Shown in pieces: positions 34,216-44,265 of a stretch of DNA of 64,000 bases. The DNA comes from Cricetomys ansorgei (Eukaryota; Chordata; Mammalia; Rodentia; Nesomyidae): contig JAMJFZ010000881.1 of the NCBI GenBank assembly GCA_026225945.1, forward strand, positions 1,059,501 to 1,123,500. The letters are read 5' to 3'. The notes under the pieces were generated by a model. That model saw only the letters and a list, made by a program, of their open reading frames with translations. It was not told where the DNA came from and did not search any database. Every line of letters starts with the position of its first letter. Position 1 is the stretch's first letter. The position numbers were made by a program, and so were the translations under genes.

Positions 34216-35374
34216 GCTGCTTGGTACCAATGTTTGGGGGGTGAGGCCCAACTCTGGGTCAAACTCTATCATGCTTTATCTTGGACTAGAATGGGCCAGG
34301 TGAATGTTCATGATCAGAGCACCTTCTGCCTCCAAAGACCATGGTGAAGCACACAATCCATGCTCTTGCCACGCAAGCTCAATTTAATTCATTCTTTCTC
34401 TCTTTTTATCTTCCTTCCTTCCTTCCTTCTTTCTTTTCTTTTTTGAGTACACAGGGGTGGGAGGGTAGAACAGGGAGGAATGGGAAGAGGGTGTTATCAT
34501 GATACATTGTATGAAACTCAAATTATTAATAAAAGTATTTTTAAAATCTCATGATGTCCAAGATTCAGGGTACAGTGACCCAGCAGTGTCTACAGCTCCT
34601 AAGCAGTCAGGACTGACCTGAAGCCTTCACTCCTGTTGTCTTTAGTCACCGTGAAGGAATGTGTGGACAATAACTACCCAATTCCAGGCAAAAATGTGTT
34701 ATTGTTAAAATATGTTCTGAGGAAAATTACAGTTACTTCAAAGAGTGTAATTTATATCTTTCTTTCAATGCGTGGCAGATTCGACTTGCCCTCTGCAGGT
34801 CGAATGCTATAGGCAGCTGCATCCCACTGACGGGATACTTCTGAATCCATATGTGAAGGCTAAATCAGAGAAAACATGATAACCTGGGCCTTGAGTGAGG
34901 GAGATTTTATGACGTTATGGTAATTTACTCTCTCTAAGGCCTCATATGTTGGCTGCTTTAAATAGTCTGTGGGTCAGATATCATAGTATGCGAGTGGAAT
35001 TTCATATCTATAAAGATGTCAGCTCTGTGGATTGTTAGTCCTAGTATTATTTATAACATTTATGGATGCAGAAATCTGTTCAAGTCTGAGGTAAATGAAA
35101 ATACTGAGACAAAAGGCAGAGGGTGTGGAGTGGAGCTGCAGTCAGATTGGAGCAGAACCAGGATATCCTGAGGAACAGAGTCTTAAAGGATAAAGTGTTA
35201 ACAGAAGAGTAAAAACAAAGATCTATGTTCAACCAAACCATCTCAATAACACATAAATTGTGTTGGTTTATACTACAGAGACAGAGGGCGTCACCCGAGT
35301 GGTGTCTGTCATGGTCTCCTAGCTAGTCAGGAAGAAAGATGAAAATAGTTTTGCTGTTATGTCACATGTTAACT
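34216..35374. other. Unassigned stretch with CT-rich tract
   Basis: A CCTT/TTTC pyrimidine tract lies at 34396-34444. Otherwise no gene or repeat family is recognised. Confidence 0.4.
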
Positions 35375-35505
35375 TTTTAAATTTATTTTGTGTGTGTGTG
35401 CCTGGACATATACGTTTGTGTACACACGGGGGAGATGGGGACTCACCCATCTCCTCCTCCCCAGCGCTGGGATTACAAGCACGAGCCACTACACCCAGCC
35501 TTTTT
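35375..35505 (-). mobile_element. B4-like SINE with internal deletion
   Basis: The TG-rich start is followed by 'cccagcgctgggattacaag' and 'cgagccactacacccagcc'. The usual middle part is missing. Orientation is minus. Confidence 0.55.
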
Positions 35506-36012
35506 TATTTTTTGACATGGCTGCTGGGAGACTGAGCTCATGCCTGCGTCCAAGGAGTAACTTTTGAGCTGCGCAGGTAGAAGGCGCAGGTGCCAGGAGC
35601 ACGAGGGGAAAGGGTGGGGTGGAAGGGATGCGATCTTTTCATTAGACGCCTCGACACAGCCATGGTGGAGAGAACAGACGTGCACGCTGCTGCTTTCTGT
35701 TGTTTCGGCGTTCGTCCTGGCTGGGGTTCACGACCCTGCTGTGCTCATGGCTTAACCTTCGCCTGTGCTCAGCGAGTTCGGCCAAGGCTGCCACGGTCTT
35801 AGGGGCTTTGATGCTTCGTACCAAATTATCCCTTAAAATTTATGTAATATGAAGAAAATAATAAATGGAAACAGAAGCAAAGAATAATGAATCAGGAAGG
35901 AAATTCTCCAAATCCTCTACCTTCTTGTTACTAGGGAAACCCGGCACACACTTTTATTTGTAATTAAAAGCAAAAGCAAATGCCCCTAAGTTCTAATTAG
36001 TTAAAAAACTTC
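35506..36012. other. Unassigned spacer
   Basis: No feature recognised; short GC-richer frames at 35564-35802 lack domains. Confidence 0.35.
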
Positions 36013-36168
36013 AATTACATTTTTTTTCTGAGACAGGGTTTCTCTGTTGTAACTCTGGCTGTCCTGAAACTGACTCTGTAGACCAGGCTGGCCTCGAACT
36101 CACAATGATCTGTCTGCCCCTACCCTCAGAGTGCTGGGATTAAAGGCGTGCACCACCACTGCCCGTCT
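36013..36168 (-). mobile_element. B1 SINE
   Basis: Nearly full-length B1 in reverse complement: 'gagacagggtttctctgttg', 'agaccaggctggcctcgaac' and 'gctgggattaaaggcgtgca' occur in order. Little diverged, so a relatively young copy. A B3 with expanded TG tract follows. Confidence 0.9.
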
Positions 36169-36174
36169 TAAATC

Positions 36175-36566
36175 ACATTCTTATTTATATGTTTTGTGTA
36201 CCAGTGAGTATGTATGTGGTGTGTGTGTGTGTGTGTGTGTGTGTATGCATATGTATGTGTATGTGTGTGTGTGTGTATGTGGTGTGTATGTGTGTGTATG
36301 TGTATGTGGTGTGTGTATGTGTTCATGTGTATGTATGTGTGTGTATGTGGTGTGTGCTCATGTGTATGTATGTATGTGCATGTGTATGTGTGTGCATGTG
36401 TGTGGTGTGTGTGTGTATGTGGTATGTGTGCCTGTGAGACAGCACACATATGCCAGTCAGAGAACAGCTTGCAGGTGTTGGCTGCCAGTGGGTCCCCAGA
36501 GATTGTGGTCAAGTTGTCAGGATTAGAAGCTGGCACCTTTACCTAAAGAGCCATCTCTCTAGCCAG
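36175..36566 (-). mobile_element. B3 SINE with expanded TG tract
   Basis: The right part (36425-36566) has B3 features in reverse complement: 'ccagtcagagaacagcttg', 'gattagaagctggcacc' and 'aagagccatctctctagcc'. The normal short TG-rich end has grown into a TG/ATG array at about 36208-36432, carrying a repeated 'tatgtggtgtgtg' element. Confidence 0.75.
36208..36432. repeat. Compound (TG)n/(TGTATG)n array
   Basis: About 225 bases of TG repeats with recurring TATG and TATGTGGTG interruptions. The stop-free frames it creates on both strands (up to 131 codons) are artefacts of the repeat. Confidence 0.95.
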
Positions 36567-37299
36567 TATCTTAGTTACCCTTGAGGCAGACAAATGGGAG
36601 AAGGGAAATGCTTTAAATGAACTCAGGAAAAAATATTTTCTTGTTTCTAGGAAAAGGCTTTGTAAGATCGAGGTGATTTTGGTAGATTGTAACGTTCTCC
36701 TGTAGGCAGCAAATAGTTATTGCAAAATGAAATTTTAATTACTTGTACTTAAAAAATCAGAAACATATGAGCCAGATTTCAAATAAATTCACATGACTTA
36801 AAAATTAAATATAAAAAAAAATTACTTGGCAAAACTTAACTTGAGGTTCGGTAAATAAAAACCATGTTTTGGGTTTGGTGCAGCCACAGATATTTGAAAA
36901 AAAAAAATCTCGAAATAATAACCAAATCCCAAATACGTACAAGTTAGGCCGCTCTGCGGACACGTTTTACTATGCTGAAGCTTGGTGACAGATTACTTAT
37001 TTTCTTTCACTGAAGAAAAAAATCTACTTCTGACAAATTCAAAGAAGATGATAGTTTCATTTTCCAGTGAATTCCTATAATTTGAGAACCCAAGAATTTC
37101 ATAGGCATGCTGCTGCTTGTTTTTAAAAGAGGGCAACAGTGTTATTCTTATAATTATGGTATCCAGAAACTGGCTTCTGCTGCCACAGCCCTTCTCTCCT
37201 CTGAAAATTTCATGATAATTACAGAGTTCATCAGTCTTTGGACCTTCCTTATCCCCTTCCTTGCTTTCTTTCACATTACTGTTTTCTTTTGTGTGTGTT
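36567..37299. other. Unassigned stretch
   Basis: AT-rich DNA; no gene recognised. Confidence 0.4.
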
Positions 37300-37333
37300 G
37301 GGGGTGGGGTGGGGTGGGGTGGGGTGGGGGTGG
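37300..37333 (+). repeat. (GGGGT)n tract, G-quadruplex candidate
   Basis: Six consecutive runs of four or five G separated by single T. This meets a strict four-run G-quadruplex rule on the plus strand with one-base loops. Confidence 0.95.
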
Positions 37334-37545
37334 TTTCTCAATAGGATCTTGGGGGTACATTGGGAACTTCAAAACAGGCAATGCCAAGCCTGGCTCCCTT
37401 CTGTTCAGCAACTTCTTTCTTTCTTTGTAACCCTCCAGGTCCTTGCTGCCCCTCTCCCCTTTAAAGTAGAATTACTGATTTTTTTTTATATCATAATTTT
37501 TCTTCTACTCAAACAATTCTCACTTCTCTTAAAAATTATTTAATG
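37334..37545. other. Unassigned spacer
   Basis: Nothing recognised. Confidence 0.4.
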
Positions 37546-37546
37546 C

Positions 37547-37693
37547 AGAGTGGTGGTGGTGCACACCTTTAATCCCAGCAGAAAGCAGAGGCAGGTGGAT
37601 CTCTATGAGTTTGAGGCCAGCCTGGTCTACAGAGTGAGTTCCAGGACAGCCAGAGTTACAACAGAGAAACCTTGTATCAAACAAACGAAAAAA
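37547..37693 (+). mobile_element. B1 SINE
   Basis: Full-length B1 on the plus strand: 'cacacctttaatcccagcag', 'gaggccagcctggtctacag' and 'agagaaaccttgtatcaaac' appear in order with an A-rich tail. It shares the 'agagttacaacagag' variant with the copy at 36.0 kb. Confidence 0.9.
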
Positions 37694-37699
37694 ATTAGT

Positions 37700-38300
37700 G
37701 TTCCAGAATCCATTTTAGTGAGCTGGTAATAAATTTTCTTAATTTTAATTTTTCTGAAAATGCCTTAATTACGCATTTATTTTCAGGGACCGTTTCTCCT
37801 GAGTAGAGAATTCTATGCTGACAGCTGTTGTTTTCTATGCACATTTTGTCTGTATTATGCGTGATTGCTGAAGAGTCAGCCAATGAGTCTGAGGAAGTTC
37901 TGAGACTTTCCTTTCCTTTGATTCTCAGCCATTGTTTGGTGCCAAGGTGCCTATTTATCCCTTGCATTGTATTATTTTGCTTATGGCTTGTAGAGACCCT
38001 TAATTGTAGGATGTGACTGGCTTTGGAGAATTGCCAGCATTGTTTCTTTAAGTACCGCTTCCAGCCTGTCTTTATGGAGACTTCCAGGCAGTTCTTTTCC
38101 CTCGTGAATGCCTTGGCCCTCCTTCTTTCTGTCTGGGTCATTTGTTATGATGAATCCTGTCATACCATCTCTTCATCTGCTATTAATGTCTTCTTAATGT
38201 TAATTAGTGTAGAAAACGTCCACAGTATCTATCTTTTTCTTCTCACTTTAATGAGATTTTCCATATTTTCGTTAGTGCCTTTTCTTCTGTCTTGGTAAGG
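37700..38300 (-). mobile_element. Old L1M/HAL1-type fragment
   Basis: In reverse complement, 37700-37830 follows a known ancient L1-related stretch: 'agaattctctactcaggag', then 'cattttcagaaaaattaaa' and 'gaaaatttattaccagctc'. The long minus-strand frame here (148 codons, 38141-37695) is most simply a chance opening in this remnant. The extent beyond 37830 is inferred from similar composition. Confidence 0.4.
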
Positions 38301-38394
38301 ACTGAGCAGTCTCTTACACATCTTCTTTTAGAGTTTACACTTGTAGGAATCACTAAGGAAAAGCATCAACTGTTTTCAGGGTACTACATCTAAG

Positions 38395-38600
38395 TACTAA
38401 GTACCAAGTGATCAAGCAGAGTGCTTAATTTAAGCTTCACAATAATTATGCCACCTAGATATTTTATAGATCTTATTTTAATTTGTGGCCAAGAAGTATC
38501 ATGAAGAAGCCTAATCATTTCTGCGGTGTCACAGAGCGCACGCAGTAGGACCACAACCAGAGTCAAAGCTGTCCCTCATGATTCTGCCTCAGGAATCCCT
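38395..38600 (-). mobile_element. MIR SINE
   Basis: The plus strand gives 'ttaagcttcacaataattatg', 'tatagatcttattttaa', then 'ggtgtcacagagcgcacg' and 'aaccagagtcaaagctg': MIR order in reverse complement, diverged. Confidence 0.55.
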
Positions 38601-39527
38601 GTTAGGTCCTATGCTGCTTACCTCTGATTCACGACTGTATTGCTCTTTGTACCTTGAGTGATCAGATAACCTTTATTGTGAAATTTAAGTTGTTGAACTT
38701 GCTTTCATAATAGGAGAATGTCTTCTTGTGTACTCAGCACTGTTGTCTGAAGGAGAAGCTAAGTTTCCTTAACTGTGACAGGACTAAGGATTATTTGCAC
38801 TCCACTATTTCTGTGCTACCCTGTTTGGACACTGAGATCTTGAGATTATTTTTTGTCTTTTCTTTAATAGTTCTACTGACTCTTTCTTTAGCAGAATAAA
38901 ACATACACATCGGGGGACGCGCTTGCAGTGCTGTTTGCCCTGATGTTTCATCGATGTCCTGTAACAGTGCTTATGAGTTAGATCCCTCTGTCTCTCCAGT
39001 GCAGGGCATCTGCCCCCAGCGCTTAATGTCTGAACAAATGAAAGTCGGTGAGAGGTGTAGTGGGCCCTGTCAATCACCCGAACGCTTCCATTATATCACG
39101 TAATATTTAATTGTTTTGGTGGAGCTGAATGTTTGTCTTCTGTGAATGTATCTTGGGTGATTTGTTGATTTCCTCGCATGGAATCTAATGTCATTAAAAA
39201 CAACAGCTTATTCTCCTGACTCGTAGAACTCACGCCATTACCTTCTTGTTTGGAACACTGTTGGATCAAGTGTTATTATCTTGGCTCATCATTAGAGTAA
39301 ATTAAGCTAATTGAATTGTTTTATAGCTCAGAAACACAGATACTAAGCTGTGTGTACGACCCCCATTATCTTCTTGAGAGAAACAGCTACCTGTTATTGG
39401 TAACTACATTAAAATTAATTTCTAAAAATATTTTGCTGTGGATATGTGGGGTTGATATTGTTTTCTGTGTATGTGTGTGTGAGTGTTTATAAACACAGAG
39501 ATGTCTTTTCTTGATTCCGCTCCACTT
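38601..39527. other. Unassigned stretch
   Basis: No gene or repeat recognised. Confidence 0.35.
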
Positions 39528-39549
39528 TAATTAATTGATCAATTAATTA
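39528..39549. repeat. Perfect 22-bp AT-rich palindrome
   Basis: The half-site TAATTAATTGA is followed by its exact reverse complement. It lies at the left edge of a B4 SINE and may derive from its A-rich tail and target site. Confidence 0.85.
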
Positions 39550-39755
39550 TTTATGAGACTAGGTCTCTCATTGATCCTGAAGCTCATGGGTTTGACTAAA
39601 CTGGCTGGCCAATGAGCTTCAGAGATTCACCTGTCCCTGCTTTCGGGTCCCAGCTGTGCGTGGCCAGCTCGTTGCGTGGGCGCCAAGAACTGAATTCATG
39701 TCTTCATGCTTGTGCAGCAAGCACTCCCTGAGCCATCTTATCAGCCAGGTAACTG
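39550..39755 (-). mobile_element. B4 SINE
   Basis: Signatures in order on the plus strand: 'gactaggtctctcattgatcc' (in part), 'ctggctggccaatgagc', 'caagaactgaattcatg', 'gcagcaagcactccctgagcc'. This is a nearly complete B4 in reverse complement. Confidence 0.8.
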
Positions 39756-39904
39756 CATTGTTTTAAAGTCTGAAGAGTTCATTTTGCTAGGCAGACAAGA
39801 GTTCACGATCAGTCATTCACTGATTTGATGACTGTCAATCAACCCACGTGTTTTGTAGCTCAGCTGTCTGTCAACTCACACGCTGTATAGGTCAGTCATG
39901 ATTT

Positions 39905-39962
39905 TTTACCTGTAGCTTGAACAATGAGCTTAACTTTCAGATAAGAAAACTGAGGCCACGCA
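39905..39962 (+). mobile_element. MIR-like fragment
   Basis: Only 'tttcagataagaaaactgagg' (in part) remains, the highly recurrent MIR core. Short, so weak. Confidence 0.35.
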
Positions 39963-41295
39963 CTACCGTGTTTTGGTATCTCCTCTTAAAACAGCATGTG
40001 ACTCAAAGGAGCGACTTTCTTCTGCCTCCTTCTGAAGCTCTTGCAGGGATACTAGCTGAGTTGGCCACTCTGGCATTTGAGGAAGACGTACCTGTGGGGT
40101 CAGAGCTGATCAGGAAAGAAGCCCATGGCATTGCAGGGATGGCTGTGGCGGGAGGCAGCTGAGCTCAGGCTGGCTCCCTAGGCATCTGCACCTTCTGACT
40201 ATATTGTCTTTCCTTCTGAGCTACTTGAGTAGGTGCAGACAGCCTCTCTCTTTCTTGGGCCCGAAGAACTGATGAAGGTCACGTACGAGACAGCTCTCCT
40301 TCCTTTACTGATTTTTCCTTTAAAGAGAATTATGCATTTAAACAAATAGATTAGTCTTGGTTTGACTAATCTTGGTTTCTTTAAGGGCTTGTGGGAATCT
40401 CTGATAACAACTCATCTTTAGGTGATGTTGTTCATGCCCATGATTAAGTGCCGTTTGTTACTATTGGTGCCCGTCCTCGTATCTCCAGCTAGAGTTCTTC
40501 TCTGTTCTCCAAGCATCATCCACCTTTCCATTTGGTTTCCCATTTGGATATCCCATAGAATGGATTGGTAGTTGCAGTGAAGATCAGTTGAAATTTGGAC
40601 AGGAGAGATTTGAGGTTTCTGTGAGATATTAAGCTGCAATTGTAGAAGTGGGGGAATGGCAAGACCCTGGAGTGGGGGCCAGGGTTTCCATCATTTAGGA
40701 AGTGATAGAAGGCTGCGGAGACACGCCCGGGACAGGAAGAGCATCAGAACCAAGCGGCCAGTGTGTTCTGGGAGGTAGAGGTGCCCATCTACACTGCTGG
40801 GCCTAGCAGAGCAGCAAGAACTGCAGAAGTGACCATTTCGTTTGATTGACAAGCAGTTTCAGTAGCATGATGGGATAGAAGCCAGGTTATAGGTGATGGT
40901 AGAATGAATTGGATGATAATTGTTAAATTGGTAGTACGTATCATATAATCTATGCCATACACTTTGACTTTGTATGAACAGACATGAACAAGCTTCCACA
41001 TCATGAGGGAGGGTATGTGTGTGCACATCAAGAGGGTGTGGATGGATGTGAGCCAAGTCTCCCGCACTGGACGCCTCCTCCAAAGGCCCCCAAACGTGCA
41101 TTTCTCCACTGGGTGATGTGGTCATGATTTTCATTTAATGAAATTAATAAAAGTGCTGAAGAAAGTAGGGATATGAAGGCACAATGTGAGCTGTTTCCCT
41201 CAGCGCTGTTGGAAAGGGGAACACGGGGACAGGGATGTGATGGCAGAGGGGACATCACTAGGAACAAAACTGGAGAAAGTGTCTACAGTCTTTAA
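39963..41295. other. Unassigned stretch with small hairpin
   Basis: A perfect 9-bp stem with 7-base loop (AGATTAGTC / GACTAATCT) lies at 40348-40372. No gene is recognised; a 106-codon minus frame at 41109-40789 has no domain. Confidence 0.4.
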
Positions 41296-41297
41296 AA

Positions 41298-41610
41298 ATG
41301 TCATCTGTCTGTCTATGTATCTATCCATCTATCATCTATCTATCCATCCATCCATCTATCTATTCATCCATCCATCCATCTATCCACCCATCCATCCATC
41401 CATCCATCCATCCATCCATCCATCCATCCATCCATCCATTCATCTATCTACCTATCTATCATCTATCTAGCATCTATCAACTATCTATCTATCTATCAAT
41501 CATATATCTATCTACTGATCATCTATTATCTTCATCATCGTTATCTATCATCTATCTATTTATATATCATATCTATGTATCTATTATATATTTATTTATT
41601 TACATGTTTG
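41298..41610. repeat. (ATCC)n/(ATCT)n tetranucleotide array
   Basis: Runs of ATCC and ATCT in blocks, with a pure ATCC core at about 41391-41440. Degenerates to TATT units on the right. The open plus frames rich in Ile, His, Pro, Ser and Tyr are artefacts of the repeat. Confidence 0.95.
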
Positions 41611-41619
41611 CTTATTTAT

Positions 41620-41800
41620 TTTAACCCATTTAGTCCCAGTACTACTGCCCACATGGTCACCCACTGGGGCATTGACAATCTATCATTGGCCAAACCCCAA
41701 AGAAAAGTGACCCCCTCCCCTAGTTACCATTACTTGTCAGTAGCTCCTCCTCAAGGGCTGGGTCTTGGGATCAGGGGTCCCGTTGCACACATGGTTTCGC
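41620..41800 (-). mobile_element. L1 3' UTR-like fragment
   Basis: The plus strand 'tactgcccacatggtcaccc', 'aaagaaaagtgacccc' and 'ttgtcagtagctcctcct' matches a stretch I recall from rodent L1 3' UTRs in reverse complement. The tetranucleotide array lies at its left edge. Confidence 0.5.
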
Positions 41801-42379
41801 AAATAGTTTTCTGTGTGACTACACATTGTAAATACTTTTTTATGTGGCCTTATAATACTTACTACATATTCAGCATTCCATAGTGCAAACGGACCACAGT
41901 TTAAGTAATGGTCCCGTTAGTTTTGGTTTTAAAATGTGATAGGACACCACTGTAATTATTTTTTACTTTTTCCTTCTGATATAATCTCTGACATGGACAT
42001 GAGGGATTAGGGTATAAACAGAAGGCTTTGGGGGCCATACAAAGTGGTCTAAAATATTTCATTTTATTCTGAGTTTTTAAAAACTGCCTTGTAGAAGGTT
42101 GTCCAACAAATTATGAAGATAGTTCTTTCTAAATGTTTCACTCAATGGCATATGGAAGATTCAGTCTTCCATCATAATATAATACTCAGGAGAAAGGAGT
42201 ATGTACTTTTCTTCCAATCATTTTTCTGCTGCTTGAAATAAGGATAGGGGTATTATTTAATAACTTTTACAGTTTTAATGATCCTATGTGCCCTTTGTCC
42301 TTATTTTCTTAATGGGACAAACGAATTCATTTGTGGCAAATGTCAACTTACATCCACACCTGTTCTGTATCTGACTATC
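41801..42379. other. Unassigned AT-rich stretch, possibly older L1
   Basis: Lies between two L1-like fragments of the same orientation, but no motif is clear. Confidence 0.35.
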
Positions 42380-42645
42380 AAATTATAGTCTTTTTTAGCT
42401 TCTAAATGGTTATTTTGCCCTTAGATATTTTTATGTAAGCATGTCATTTACAGATAATGGTTTCTTTCTTTTCAATATTTACATTTTATTTTTTCTCTTT
42501 TATTGTGTTGAGTAGTTCCTCTGGATCCTAGAGTTAGAACAGCACTGGCCTGTAGCTGTCACCATAGGAACCTTTACCTTGTTAGTAGCTGTAGTGCAGA
42601 TGGCACAGTGCAGCATATTCTAACCTAACACTGGACACCAGTGCC
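42380..42645 (-). mobile_element. Old L1 ORF2 fragment (reverse transcriptase region)
   Basis: The plus strand 'gcatgtcatttacagataatg' (in part) and 'tttattgtgttgagtag' followed by 'gaacagcactgg' matches the complement of the L1 region containing the reverse transcriptase active site. Strongly decayed. Confidence 0.5.
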
Positions 42646-43169
42646 CGGAGAGGTCAACGGGTTCCATAGTTAAGAAGCCTGGGAAACAGTGCAGTAAATT
42701 CCTCTCTTGGAATAACAAAACATATTAGCATACTAAAGCCACTGAGAAATCCTCTAGTAATAAAAAAATTGTTTTATTTGTCATTAAGCTTATTTGTTCT
42801 GGGGAGGATTATATTTTATAAACATACCTGTGGACATTTCCTTCTGCAATACAAGTTTGAGACACTCTGCTTTCTTGTTCCACCTTTGAGTACTGTGTTT
42901 GCTGTTCGCTCCTGAGAAACCTTTTGTTTTCTTAAACCGACCACAAAGAAGAAGTTGACTATCGTTTTAAGTTCACGAATGGGAACTATACTTTAGGGAA
43001 TGCTTTTTTGAATTTATGGGAATGATGGTTTTCTTTACTCCTTAAAAATAATGTCCTACCCATGGTCAATCATTCCTGCCTGTGATGTAGATGACGAGTT
43101 TTGTGCAGTCTTTACTGCTGGTCCTAATACCAGGCCTGCCATATCTGCTGTATAAAAGCTGACAAATTA
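42646..43169. other. Unassigned stretch
   Basis: No feature recognised. Confidence 0.35.
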
Positions 43170-43290
43170 ACTTTGGCTGGCTCTGTCTCCTGTTTATAAA
43201 ATGAAGTGAGGGAGTGGTTACTTAACAATGTACTGTAGCACTGAGCAAAGTGCTGGACAAATGCCAGGGACAGAGCAAATGCTACCTGCT
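43170..43290 (+). mobile_element. MIR-like fragment
   Basis: The run 'ctcctgtttataaaatgaag', then 'cactgagcaaagtgctggac' resembles the MIR 3' half on the plus strand. Confidence 0.45.
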
Positions 43291-43417
43291 AACAATATCA
43301 CCTGTTTATTTCTGGATACTAATAATGACAGTTATTAAGATCCTGGTGACTTTTAGAATAGTATATACAAATTTGACCACATTTTTGTGGTTTCATCTAA
43401 AGTCACTAGTTAATGTA

Positions 43418-43475
43418 TGTAAGATAAAGCCTCACTTTGTAGCTCGGGATCATCTGGAGCTTATTATGTAGACTT
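43418..43475 (-). mobile_element. B1-like remnant
   Basis: 'gcctcactttgtagctcggg' (in part) and 'tctggagcttattatgtagac' fit the complement of a B1 start. Short. Confidence 0.35.
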
Positions 43476-43699
43476 CCAGTTTGGTTTGCACCTGTGTTTG
43501 TGCTGGGCTCCTTACTCCTAATTGTCTCCATTGTTCGGTCTGACTGAGAGCTTTAGACATTTATTCGGTTGGTACTAGAGCAGGTTTCAGTGCCGTCCGC
43601 AATTCCTAGAACTGTCCTGCTTTCAGCGTAGTAGCTTTGTGTCTGTCCATAATTCTTTCCTGATCTGTTTTAATTGTTCTAATATCTCCTTATATTCCT
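43476..43699. other. Unassigned spacer
   Basis: Nothing recognised. Confidence 0.4.
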
Positions 43700-43912
43700 T
43701 ATTTTTACAATATTTCATATTTATTTTTATTTATGTGTAGGCGTGTGTATGTCCATATATGTGCGTGTACCTGCAGAGGCCAGAAGAGGGTGTCAGATTC
43801 TTCGGAGTTGGGGATATAGGCAGTTGTAAAGCACCCAGGTGGGTACTGGCAGCTGAGCTCCGGTCCTCTGTTAGGATAAGTGATCTTGACCACAGGGCAA
43901 TCTTCAGCCCTG
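43700..43912 (-). mobile_element. B3 SINE
   Basis: The plus strand has an A/T-rich tail followed by 'cctgcagaggccagaagagg', 'ggcagttgtaaagcaccc' and 'tgagctccggtcctctg', B3 in reverse complement, with an altered tRNA-like end. Confidence 0.8.
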
Positions 43913-44009
43913 ATATTTCCTATTTTTGACGATACATTTGGAATTACATTCTTTTTAATGTATACCTCTTGGCTATATCTCCCATTCAAGTTATATATTG
44001 ATATTACAC

Positions 44010-44265
44010 TCATATTTTAAAATGTTGTGATTTCACCATTTATGTTTAGTTTGAATTATTTAAAAGAGGGTTTTATTCATTTTAGAATTAATATAAAAAG
44101 AAAATACGACCACATAATTTCTCCTTTTCTCGCCTCCTCCCAACCCCTCCCATGTCCCCCAGCTCACTCCCCGTTAAATTCATTGCCTAGAAGAGGGTTT
44201 GAGAGTTGGAAATGGGTCTCTGGATGTCAGGCGTGAGGGGATCATGATACTATGATCTGCTTTTA
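44010..44265 (-). mobile_element. Possible L1 3' fragment
   Basis: 'ccacataatttctccttttc' and 'cccaacccctcccatgtccc' resemble the complement of a G/A-rich L1 3' UTR. Weak. Confidence 0.35.

Noticed and set aside
33528..34262. 244-codon minus-strand frame as a repeat-containing secreted or structural protein
   Set aside because: The 19-bp unit has no stop in any frame, both strands are open, no signal peptide or splice structure is seen, and unit divergence does not look codon-constrained.
36131..36546. Open frames of 82-131 codons on both strands rich in Cys/Val/Met or His/Thr
   Set aside because: They are read through a TG/CA array and B3/B1 SINE sequence; the composition follows from the dinucleotide repeat.
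37695..38141. 148-codon minus-strand frame as a gene
   Set aside because: Its part below 37830 resembles an ancient L1M/HAL1 stretch; the remainder shows no domain.
41186..41624. Open plus frames of about 100 codons rich in Ile, Tyr, Ser, His, Pro
   Set aside because: They are translations of the ATCC/ATCT tetranucleotide array.
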